Below are positions 12,031 through 21,616 of a DNA stretch of 50,000 nucleotides, one piece after another. Positions within the stretch are counted from its first letter, which is position 1. Each line of letters opens with the position of its first letter. Made by a program: the position numbers and the translations under genes. The notes below the pieces were generated by a model. It was not told the origin of the DNA, ran no database searches, and saw only the letters and a program-made list of their open reading frames with translations. Source of the DNA: Cristatella mucedo (taxonomy: Eukaryota; Bryozoa; Phylactolaemata; Cristatellidae); NCBI GenBank assembly GCA_009760855.2, contig WPIO01000003.1:6452501-6502500 (forward strand), in the 5' to 3' direction.

Positions 12031-12667
12031 TTTGTTGCAGGTTTATTGCGTCTTTTAAACACCATTTTTAAGATGGGCTACTGGTGCCATGACCGGCCTG
12101 ATGACCACTAATAATGAGTAAATTACATCAGACCATGACGAGATTGCTCGAGGCGATATGAGTCGAGTCTATGCCTGGGGCTTTGAAAGAATGGGGCCTC
12201 TAGCTGCCACCTCCTCGACCGCTCCGCGGTGCTTTTCTTCTGTTAGTAAACGATTCACGGACATTAGCGATAGCAACAGTGTCTAGGAATGCATATGAAC
12301 GGCGAAAACGAAACGATAATAGGTAATGTAATCAAGATTTCTCTGAGATGTTTATCACAGTGTAACTCGGTGTTTAGCGGTGCATCACAGTTATTCGATA
12401 ACTTATTGTTCCGGTTTTTAAGCTGCAGCTGAAAGCTCATTAGTGGCAGGCTATCGAAGTTTGTTCGGTTTCTACCTTTTCTTTTATAAAGCAAATATTG
12501 CCACACCCTTAGCCGATGAAAATATCGGCTAACTTCATGTCCGTCTGACATAGAACAACTCATCTTCAAAAGGCACATCCCAGTCGCATTCACACACATT
12601 TCAGCTACAACAGAAACCCGCTCGACCAGCTCTCTCCTAGTGACCTCTGCAATCCTATCAGTACTAC
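12031..12667. other. Stretch without recognised genes
   Basis: A 111-codon minus-strand frame at 12264-12599 has no recognisable motif. Nothing else is supported. Confidence 0.4.
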
Positions 12668-13235
12668 AATTGGATAATAGGAATAATACATTTGTATAGC
12701 CCTCTTGGAGTACTTAATCTCTTTCTGGGAACTTTCAATGTGCTATAAAGAAAGCATTATCATGTAGGTAGTGTTAGCATGCTCAAAGTGACCATACATA
12801 ACCACATAGAGGGCAAAGCACAGGGACCCACTAAATGCTATGATATGTAGGTGTGTTTTACCTTCTTTTTAAATTTCTCGTGTTAGTGGATTTTGTAACT
12901 TCAGTTGGGAGTAAGTTCCGATCTTTGGAAACACACTAACTAAAGGAAGGATCACCAAAAGGTTTTATGTTTGTAAGAGATTTAGCTACTCGATTTGATT
13001 CAGAAAAGTGGGTGGTTCGGTGATTAGCAATGGTGATAGTTACGGAGTAGTTCTGATAGGTAGGCTGTGACCAAAGAATGAAGTGACCTAAAAGTGAGCG
13101 AGAGAATATTTAAGTTGATGGGCTCCTAGATTGAGAGTCACTGCAGGTCGGGAAGAAATGGTCTGACTTGGTGACTGCAACGCTCACGAAAAGGCAGCCT
13201 AGCTGCAGAGTTTCGCACAAACGGTAAGCTGCTGC
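12668..13235 (-). mobile_element. LINE A-related copy, subfamily with variant 3' UTR
   Basis: From the tail (12685-12760: CTTGGAGTACTTAATCTCTT) the minus strand follows the LINE A 3' UTR and C-terminal coding region up to CTAGCTGCAGAGTTTCGCAC near 13210. The 3' UTR variant (TATAAAGAAAGCATTATC near the tail) is shared with 28517-28730 and 30455-30660, suggesting a subfamily. No open frame remains. Confidence 0.65.
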
Positions 13236-13255
13236 TACCTATCTGAGTCTCGCGT

Positions 13256-13355
13256 TTAGTGGTATTTATAGTGGTATTTATTTAGTGGTATTTGTAGTGG
13301 TATTTATTCAGTGGTATTTATAGTGGTATTTATTTAGTGGTATTTATAGTGGTGT
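13256..13355 (+). repeat. Minisatellite of GTGGTATTTA units
   Basis: About seven or eight imperfect units built on TAGTGGTATTTA. Alternating spacers (ATAG and TTTAG) make a higher-order pattern of about 27 bases. It begins about 20 bases after the 5' end of the LINE A copy. Confidence 0.9.
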
Positions 13356-14320
13356 TACGAGCAAGAAGTTCCCTTGGATTTCTCTCGCACACTCTAGCAA
13401 TCACACAGCCCTATTAGGTAACATGCGGTCTCGTGAGATCTAGTGGCCACGCTGTAACATATGGTAATGAGCTTTCTTGTGCCTTCCGGTCCAATAGGGT
13501 CTCATGCTAGTGCAAGCAGCAATGAATTGACTCCACGCTAATATCTTCAGCAAGGCTAATGTCTGTAGGCTCTTTCCTAGGGCTATTAACACTAGGTCTG
13601 CACAGTTGGGCAGCCTAAATAGCTTATTTAATGAGTAAAATTATCTGAGAACCCCTTAACTAAATAGTCTTTCAATGGGACGACTTGGAACGTGATGCGT
13701 GGATGGGGGCGCTTAAATGCCTTTGTAGCATCCTCATAGGTCTGGCGGCTTCCTTTGGGGCCAGGTGGTGAAGCCCGGAGTCAAAGAGGTTGTACTATAT
13801 TGTATGCCTCTTTTAGCCTTTCTTAGGTAAAAAAGTCTGCTATTTTCTCTTACAACTCAATGTTAAATTAGAGTGAAGGCTGGTGCAGATGTTAGCCGTC
13901 GATGAACCGTAGACGATATGGCGCTTCAGCATACTGGCGGAGCCAGGGTAAACCCCCAATTCCTTTAATCTGACCGTCATCAGCGATAAAGGTATGTCTT
14001 AATTCCACTCAATGAGCGACTGCAGAGTTTGTGTTGAAAAAACACTATGACTGTGCTCAATATTTTTTGGCGATTGCAGGTCTAGACCTATATACGTCAA
14101 AATCTTGTGGCAGCAACCCACCGCACCAAGTATTTTCAGGTCGTGGCTCGCTTAGAGGAAAATCCTAGCTGTGCCACTTCTTCTACCCATCTAAAAATTG
14201 TTTTATCAATTATGCGGAGATCTTAATATCGTCACCAAAACAGAGCCGCCCACAAGCTTTTTCATACGTCGTCTAAATAAGAATTATAATTAAATTTTCC
14301 GGCTTGCAGATTTACCCAGA
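13356..14320. other. Stretch without recognised genes
   Basis: No repeat or exon was recognised with confidence on either strand. Confidence 0.4.
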
Positions 14321-14466
14321 ATACTAGTTTTCCCATGGTTAAGGCGATCGCTTCGACAAAATTATTTGATGTCCGAGGTCGTAGGCTCAAGCCTCGTGGC
14401 ATATGTGAAGCACCTAAATATATATTACGTTATTTTAGGCAGTAAACTAATGAATTGTATTTATTT
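14321..14466 (+). mobile_element. SINE-1 copy, diverged
   Basis: GGTTAAGGCGATCGC and AGGTCGTAGGCTCAAGCC (degenerate B box) are followed by GCATATGTGAAGCACCTAAA and a tail ending AATGAATTGTATTTATT. It matches the better-preserved copies at 17043 and 33482, with about a fifth of positions changed. Confidence 0.8.
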
Positions 14467-14599
14467 CTATATTTAGGTGCCCGGAGGTTCACGTAACTCA
14501 ATCAAAACAATGCTTAGCGTCTCTTTTAAGTAGTAAGTAAGCCTGAGCGAGCCCACTGACAGTGCCCAGCCCAGAAAGACTCTTAAGCCATTCAAAAAA

Positions 14600-14665
14600 A
14601 TACTAAAAACTCGTTCTTCACGACCCACGTTGCAGGTTCAAGTCCTGCATCCGGCAATTATTTAT
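14600..14665 (+). mobile_element. tRNA-like SINE head (SINE-2-like)
   Basis: TTGCAGGTTCAAGTCCTGCA has a B-box core within a short stem, followed by CCGGCAATT. The same CCTGCA.CCGGCGA context is at 17760-17785. It is too degenerate for a working tRNA. Confidence 0.45.
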
Positions 14666-14789
14666 AAACACCTGCAAGAAGAAGCTACAATAGATAGTCT
14701 TCTTCAAGAAGGTGTGCTAACTAATAAGGTTTTCCGGACGCTTTAATTGGAGGCTGTTAGATCAGCTAGTCATCGAATAATGGATATTG

Positions 14790-16290
14790 AAGGTTTACGT
14801 TAATCCATCTATAACATGAGTCACCAACTAATTGTCGAGTGCCTCTCGTCTGGCCTGGAAATAACTGGCATTGCACTGCAATGCTTGAAATCCTATCTCG
14901 GTAGAAGACTCCAGTGCTGATGTAAACACACGAGGATGACCAAAGGAACCACTAAAGTACTGAGAACCTCGGAGCACTGTGCTTAGTTCTCTCCTTTTTA
15001 GAGATTATTCTCTCCTTCTTACCGATCGCCAAGATCAATCTAGGCTTTCTCTTCTAAACAGATGTAGTGAAGCACAGCTCTGCCTATGCTTTATACGTGT
15101 AAATATAAAATGCACTTGTATAGCGCCTTAAGAGAATTTAATCTCTATTCAGGCGTTTCACATATGCCACGGGGCTCGAGCCCAAGGCCTCGGCCAGACC
15201 TTGATCAGGGCGAGCACCTTAACAACTGGGCACACGGACACCAGGCGGCTTTGATGCCTCCCGTCTTCCAGCGCGTTAAATTCACCAAACTTCCTTGCTG
15301 CCCGTATTGCTGACATTCTTGTTTGGGTGGTAGCAAATTTTCCCAAATTGAATGACATTAAAATCAACATGAAATCACATCTTTACTGCGTAAAGCAGGT
15401 GTGACTCGGAAATCGAAAATCTTAACCCCCGAAATTGGCTCTACCAGCATTTTTACGAAATCTATGTATCCATTTCCAAAGTGATCTTTCACTAGATGAC
15501 CTTATCAGCTAAATATTCTAGTCTGCCTACTTTCAGCTATGTAACGTCGCTAAAAAGTTGGGCTGCCTAGACAAGGATACTACATCCAAATGGTTTATGC
15601 ATTTTTACATTCCATTTCGACTTCTGTGAATCACTACTTACTGTTCTATAAACCTATGAACTAAAGCACTTACAGTTGCTGCAAAACTCTGCAACTAGGC
15701 TTGCTAGTCGTGATCATCCCAGTTACCACGTCACGCCCGTTCTCGCGGACCTACACGTGCTTCCAATCAAGCGGCTCAAGGAAGTCAAGGTGTTCTCATC
15801 TCCAGTACTTTTCGTTCGGTCGCTCCTGCCTACCTATCAGTACTACTCCTCAACCAGGCTATGCATCACACCACCCACTCTTAAGACTCAACTAATTTAG
15901 CTAAGCAACTAATGAATGTGGAATCCTTTAGAGACCTTGAATTTCGCCGTTATGCTCCGAAAGCTTGGAAGTCACTCCTGACTTCTGTCACGACATCCCT
16001 CGACTTGAGGACAGCTAAAAAAAAGCTCAAGCGCTCCTCTTTGTTACAGCATTTGGTGAGCCTTTGTGATCTGTTCCTTTGTGATCTGCGCTTTTTCTGG
16101 CTGACACGTTGCAACTAAATCTAACCACATAGGCATTTTTAACACTTTGCCTTTTACCTCTATAAAATTATGCACGTTTAAACTGTGGATGTTACTAGTA
16201 ACCGTACAATCATACTTCTTTTGCACTTTATTTAAAGTGTCTAGGAAGAGATTAAGTCGATTAAAATTAAATTTGATAAGTGCTACAAAG
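14790..16290 (+). mobile_element. LINE A copy, broken, with nested SINE-1
   Basis: RT segments begin near 14815 (GAGTGCCTCTCGTCTGGCCT) and run through the GGTAGAAGACTCCAG block. They are interrupted by a SINE-1 at 15093-15247 and resume at 15248 with CTTTGATGCCTCCC. They continue through ARLASRDHPSYHVTPVLADL to LKRSSLL near 16040. The 3' end near 16235-16290 is eroded (AAAGTGTCTAGGAAGAG). Frames are broken throughout. Confidence 0.85.
15093..15247 (-). mobile_element. SINE-1 nested in LINE A
   Basis: The minus strand shows the SINE-1 head (AAGGTGCTCGCCC, then GGGCTCGAGCCCC) and the shared tail TAGAGATTAAATTCTCTTAA. It is flanked by a 5-base direct repeat GCTTT (15088-15092 and 15248-15252), consistent with a target-site duplication. 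The LINE A text reads on across the insertion. Confidence 0.85.
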
Positions 16291-17042
16291 ATGTCATCGC
16301 GATTAGTACTGGTATCAGTATTAATGGTAGCCTCTGTAATGTAAAAGCCCGACCCAGCACAATGCATCCTAGCCCATAAAGATTCGTTGGCCTCTCTAAA
16401 GTTATCATGTTGCCTCATTCAGCAGAGCCTGATCTTCCATGGCAGGAGCTTAGAGCCCACAGGCTAAAGCTACATGAGCCAGGAGGTGGTAGATTCTTGT
16501 CCTCCTCTCTGCCTTGGAGCTCTCAACTTGCCAAACCTGTTTGTTGGGAGCCCAATGCTCATTTGGGTACTGGCAGTATCCAATTGCGCACTTATTTCTA
16601 AGACCCTCAATCACATTTCCCAAACATAATCGCATGCATTTCACAGCAGCTATCCTTTAGCATACGAGGAACTGTATTTGAACTGTAAGCAAAATCCGGA
16701 CCTTTTGCTATACATAGAATCTACTAAGCCACCTAGCGATCAAAAAAACGTAACTAAATTCATTTGTAAGGATTAATGTCAAAAAATAAAATCGTATCAG
16801 GTCCAGAACACTTTGCCTCTAAATTAGAAAAATAAACAAAGTGATCAGTAAAGTAGATATTCATTTTATAATTCATTTTATTTCCTAGCAATTCTCTTAT
16901 TCTAGGATGCAATGCTTAAATGGAGAATGTATTCACAATAAAATAATATTTAGGTTATTTTAGAGGTTTTTATTTAATCGCAAATGTGTGCTTCTCACAA
17001 AATCTTCATAACTTGCTAACTTTTTATATTCTGGGTGAGCAT
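16291..17042. other. Stretch without recognised genes
   Basis: A GC-richer patch at 16320-16600 holds short open frames on both strands with no recognised motif. The rest is AT-rich. Confidence 0.4.
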
Positions 17043-17190
17043 CGAGCTGGTTTGGTCTAGCGGTTAAGGTGCTCGCCCGACCAAGGTCTGACTGAGGTCG
17101 TGGGCTCGAGCCCCGAGGCATATGTGAAGCACCTGAATAGAGATTAAGTTATCTTAGGGCGCTATATAAATGAATTATATTTACATTTAT
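17043..17190 (+). mobile_element. SINE-1 copy, well preserved
   Basis: A box TGGTCTAGCGGTTAAGG and B-box-like GTGGGCTCGAGCCCCGAGG form a tRNA-like head of about 75 bases. Next comes GCATATGTGAAGCACCTGAA and the tail TAGAGATTAAGTTATCTTAG, GGCGCTATATAAATGAATTA. The final 50 bases are alignable with the LINE A 3' end. Confidence 0.9.
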
Positions 17191-17720
17191 TTATGTATAA
17201 TAATTGAAAACCGGAAGACCGACAGTACATTGATCACATTAGAAAAGAGTGTGCACCGTTTTCTTCTTTACGGGTCTCACCATCACCTCCTTCAAATGAC
17301 TTTCCACGCAGGTGGATGTCTACTCATGTTGCTCAAGTCCCACTGCTGTAAAAATTAACAATGTCAATCGTGAATTGCAGGGCGATGAAACTTTGAAGAG
17401 TGATGAAATACCTTGAGAAATTCAGAAAGTGCTTTCTATTACTAGTTTGGCTGTGCAGAACTTGTTTGAATGCTTTGCTCTTAAGATGTTATAAGATAGT
17501 CAAAATTAAGAATGCGTGGTTTAGTCCAAAAACGTTTGGCTCCAGCCTAAGCTCATTGAAGGCGATGCCACTGCTGAATTAACATCACAAATGTAATTTG
17601 TATTAGCCTTATACCACTACATTATATGCTCATATCAATGGATGGAGCCAAGCACGCAGCATTAAAGATCCTTTCAAGCTCATGCATAGCCGAACCAGCA
17701 CCATATCAAAATCAAAATTT
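17191..17720. other. Stretch without recognised genes
   Basis: Short random frames only; nothing was recognised. Confidence 0.4.
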
Positions 17721-17724
17721 GATG

Positions 17725-17850
17725 CTGCTAATGGCTTTGCTCATCACAACCTAGGTCGTTGGTTCGAGTCCTGCAGCCGGCGATCCTTTGTGTTCCTCTG
17801 CCAGATGTGTCATGGCCGCTAAGATTCCTGGCCATCATATAAATGATTTT
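17725..17850 (+). mobile_element. SINE-2-like tRNA head
   Basis: CCTAGGTCGTTGGTTCGAGT has a good B box (GGTTCGAGTCC), followed by GCAGCCGGCGATCC. The downstream body is weakly like SINE-2. No intact cloverleaf was found, so this is a SINE remnant, not a tRNA gene. Confidence 0.45.
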
Positions 17851-18394
17851 GGTCTATCAGTCTTTACTTTTAACTTTAAGAGCTTAAATAGCATCAATGT
17901 CCAAAATGGTGCATCTTGTCATTAACCTATTGATGCGTTAGCTTTTCAGCATTAAATTGGCTTCTATATATTTACTTAGCTCTCTTTTAGTTCATTAAAA
18001 GTGTTTTATTATTGCTAGTGCTGTTATTAATCTGTGGATGGCGTCTTCCGAAGGCATTTTTTGGCACCTTCCTTTATCTTTGGCTTACTAAAAAGGGCTT
18101 CACCATTGGCTTACTAAAAGACTATCTTTTTTTTAGATGACTTTCGTATTTTCTTCGCATTGTTTTAGTGCGTCCGTTTTAAAGGGCAGCTTTGATGGAA
18201 GGACTGTGCTACACTTGTCATTTCAGGATCTCGGGATATTTTTCAATTTGCATTGATATAGATGATACGTGGAGATTTAACGGGGCGACCAACCTTCGGA
18301 GCTTAGCCTCGAGCCAATCTAATATGATAATATATATATTACTCAAATATATAAATATAAAATATAACTAATATATCAGAAACTCTTTCTTCTG
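17851..18394. other. Stretch without recognised genes
   Basis: AT-rich, with a (TA)-rich patch at 18325-18370. Confidence 0.4.
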
Positions 18395-19280
18395 TGTGCT
18401 CATTGATAGATGAGTTTTTAGTTTCTTGCATATGCGATCAACCCAGCGGATGTAGCGATGCAATTCGGAAGTTTCTTCCAGGCTTCTGAGCATAAGAACT
18501 AAAGGCACATTCTCCGAAGGATTTGAGTTTCTTACAACGTTTAAGTAAACAGTTAGAGTCAGATTCCGAAAAGCTGGTATTACGATACTTAGCCTGGTGG
18601 AGGAGTAGATATGATAGGTAGGCTGGAGCCAAATAATGAAGGGGCCAAACATTGAATGACAGAACCCTGAAATCGATGCGTTTCTTGACTAGGATCCACT
18701 TCAGGTCAGCGAAAAGTATAGATGTGGCAACTATGAAACTCACGACTTACCGGCCTAGCTTCAGAGTTTTGGACCGGCTGCAAGAGCCTGATTGCACAGG
18801 ACGGTAGACCATCCAGCAAGCATTTAGTTACAGAGGTTGAGACTGGATGTTGTGAAAGCTTGGACCTATTTAGATAGTATATCCCTGTATAAAAAAAAGT
18901 CCAAATGTAGCGATTCTATGTAGCTGAAAGTAGGCAGACTTGACTGTGGAATGGATATCGTCGTCGAATGAAATGTCACTTTGGCACAGGACACCTAGAT
19001 TTCTTGCAGATTCAACAGGAGATATGCTGGAAGAACCTATTGTCAGCGTTAGCCAGTCCAATTCCTGAATCACATTTGGTTTTCCCATAAATAATAAGCT
19101 GGTTTTACCCTAATAAAATGTAAGACATTTTGCTGCCGCTCATGTGAGGATGTCATCAATACATGCAGCAACGAAGTAGAGAGAATTTAACATTCTGGAG
19201 GGCTAGAGGGTCAAAGCAAAGGTACCGCTGAGTGTCATTTGCGTGGAAATGAAAGCCTCGATTGTGCCTGACAATCACAT
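18395..19280 (-). mobile_element. Older LINE A copy, 3' portion (split by a younger insertion)
   Basis: The minus strand shows the RT C-terminal region: LDWLTLTIGSSSISPVESAR, NLGVLCQSDISFDD and the end near 18395. It stops at 19280 within the block that encodes DVIAKHNLG. The same element resumes at 20547, immediately after a plus-strand LINE A. Several frameshifts and stops are present, and the 3' UTR is missing. Confidence 0.85.
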
Positions 19281-20546
19281 CTCAGTGGGAGACTCCAGAG
19301 TATTGACGTGAATGGACAAAGATCATCTGAAGTACCTCTGAAATATGGAGTGCCTTAGGGCTCCGTGCTAGGTCCGGTTCTTTTCACGGTTTATACTCTA
19401 CCTCTTGCTGATGTGATTGCCAAGCACAATCTAGGCTTTCACTTCTATGCGGATGACACTCAGTTGTACCTTGCTTTGATCCCTCGCAGCCTTCGAGCAC
19501 CTCAAATTCTCTCAACTCACTAGCTGCATGCATTGATGACATCCGCACATGGATGGCAGCAAATTATCTAAAACTAAATGATGAAAAAACTAACTTACTT
19601 GTTATGGGCAAACCGAGTGTGATTCACAAATTGGAAAGGCTGACTCTCAAAATTGGCTCTGCCAGCATATCCCCTGTTGAATCAGCTCGAAATCTAGGTG
19701 TCATATTCCAAAGTGACCTCTCGTTAGACGACCATATCAGCTCCACAGTCAAATCCGCCTATTTTCAGCCTCATAACATTGCTAAAATTTGGGCTTGTTT
19801 AGATAAAGATACCACATCTAAGTTGGTCCATGCATTCGTGACATCCCGTCTCGACTTCTGCAACTCACTGCTTATTGGCCTACCAGCATGTGCGATCAGG
19901 CGATTGCAGCTGTTGCAAAACTTGGCAGCTAGGCTTGTCTGTCGTGAGCGTCGCAGTTGCCACATTACTCCACTTCTCGCCGACCTGCACTGGCTACCAG
20001 TCAAGCAACGGATTGACTTCAAGGTTTTGTCGCTCACTTTTAGGTCCCTTCATTCTATGGCTCCAGCCTATCTTTCAGATATACTACCCCATCAGGCCAA
20101 GCATCGTACCACCCGCTTTTCGGAATCCAACAGTCTAGAAATACCTAATACAAACCTTAAATCCTTTGGAGACCGTGCATTTAGTTCGTATGCTCCCACA
20201 GCCTGGAACTCCCTCCCGACCTGCGTCAGAACATCCCCTGACCTGACCACATTTAAAAGGAACCTAAAAACACACCTATTTAGGACAGCATTTAGTGGGT
20301 CCCTGTGATTCGTCCTTGATGTGCTTATGCGTGCTGACACAGTGCATGCTGCCACTAACCACATTCGCATGCTGACCCTGTGCATGTCACCCCTAACCAT
20401 GTTATTCATTTTGTTTGTTTTTCAAGCATGATTTTACTTATCATTCAATTGCATTTCACTTTGCAGTAAATATAAAGAGCTTAGAGAGAGATTAAGTTCT
20501 CTGAGGGTGCTTTATCAAGTGAATTTTTATCATTACTATTATTATT
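19281..20546 (+). mobile_element. Younger LINE A copy inserted into the older one
   Basis: 5'-truncated at LSGRLQS. It has [15 protein letters not shown] and an intact [10 protein letters not shown], with one frameshift just after it (about 19470). Then comes a 251-codon open frame at 19553-20308 from the KLNDEKTNLLVMG region to LKTHLFRTAFSGSL and a stop. The 3' UTR ends in AGAGATTAAGTTCTCTGAGG and (TTA/ATT)n. It is one of the best-preserved copies. Both flanks are the older minus-strand LINE A with essentially no lost sequence. Confidence 0.93.
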
Positions 20547-21200
20547 AGCAAGAGGAAGAGTGTTAACCATGAAAATAACAGGACCGAGCACAGAACGCTT
20601 GGCTACCCCATATTTCAAAGGATCATCGGATGATATGTGTCCATTCACATCAATACTCAGGAGTCTCTCACTGAGGTAGGACCTGAAACATCGCAGGGCA
20701 GTGCCAGTGATGCCCAGGCGAGATGAGAGACACTCAAGAAAGTTTAGTGATTGATAGTATCAAAAGCTGTCGAAAGATCGAGCAATTATGGCTGAGGTAC
20801 TCTACCTGAGTCTGGATTCCTAAGTAGGTTGTTATACACCCGAAGCGATGCCGACTCTGTGGACTGATCTAAAGCTCTAAAACTCTAAAACTGAAGCTCT
20901 AAAACCAGACAGGCAGTTATTAGCAATGTTTGATCTTTCAGTATGAGTTTAGCTGGTCTGCCAGGACTCGTTCCAGTGTTTTTGATAGGAATGTTTGAAG
21001 GGAGCCTGGGCGGATGTTGCTTAAGTTCTCTTGGTGTAGTGTTGCTGTCTTGAGTAGTCGGCTGACTAAAGCCTTTTTGAAAGGTGCTAGGAGGTGAAAC
21101 GAGGCAAATAAATGCATGATGTTTATTGTGCATGGAAGCAGCAGATCCATGCATCGTAGAAACAGGACAGTGTGAATAGGGTCTAGAGGACTAGTAAGTA
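20547..21200 (-). mobile_element. Older LINE A copy, 5' portion
   Basis: Continues the element ending at 19280. The minus strand from 21150 reads FKKALVSRLLKTATLHQENL, FLSKTLERVLADQLNSY, the FRA..STES region and the LSE-RLLSI block, up to the insertion point at 20547. No intact frame. Its 5' limit is unclear and lies close to the PAN-like exon. Confidence 0.85.
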
Positions 21201-21381
21201 TTTGTAAGTACGTTACGTTGCATCACAGTCTCACTGTTGCTGTCTAAAAACAGAAATCCTAGCCTACCAACCGTCGGCTCACAAGCCGATTTTTAGCTGA
21301 ATGCAAAGCAGCCCGGGTGTATTACATGGGCAGCCATGGCAACGCACTGCAACCGTTGGCACATCCCGCTCTCCAACTCAC

Positions 21382-21616
21382 CTATCGAGGCTTTGTAGTA
21401 GAGTTGAAGGCAGGTCTTCTGCTGCTGAGCGCACGACACGGAGCACTCCAGCTGACTTCTCGACTTATGAGCGACAGTGCCCACCGGGAATGAGCCGACC
21501 TGAGCCCACTGAGAGCTGCTGTAGCCGCCAGTCCCGCAAGTCGTCACCTGGGCACCACATGCGAGTGAGATATGCAGAGTCATCAGTGCCAACCGCGAAA
21601 GGCATCCGTGAGGCAT
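21382..21616 (-). CDS. First exon: signal peptide and start of PAN/apple-like domain
   Basis: An ATG at 21616 opens 78 codons that end at an excellent donor, ATAG|GTGAGT, in phase 1. The first 24 residues (MPHGCLSRLALMTLHISLAC and on) look like a secretion signal. A Gly/Ser-rich stretch follows, and then SQLECSVSCAQQQKTCLQLYY. The spacing S-x-x-x-C-x-x-x-C-x(6)-C-x-x-x-Y-Y is typical of the first half of PAN/apple domains, which are extracellular adhesion or binding modules. GC content is higher than in the flanks. The remaining exons must lie at lower coordinates, where the adjoining 3 kb is LINE sequence. None was firmly identified, so the whole protein is unknown. Confidence 0.55.

Noticed and set aside
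17043-17120. Possible tRNA gene (A and B boxes)
   Set aside because: The same tRNA-like head occurs in many copies with a LINE-type tail and lacks a full cloverleaf, so it is a SINE.
18395-20546. A single LINE with twin-priming 5' inversion
   Set aside because: The inverted part overlaps the same RT segments as the plus copy, is more diverged, and continues on the far side at 20547, so it is a nested insertion of two copies.
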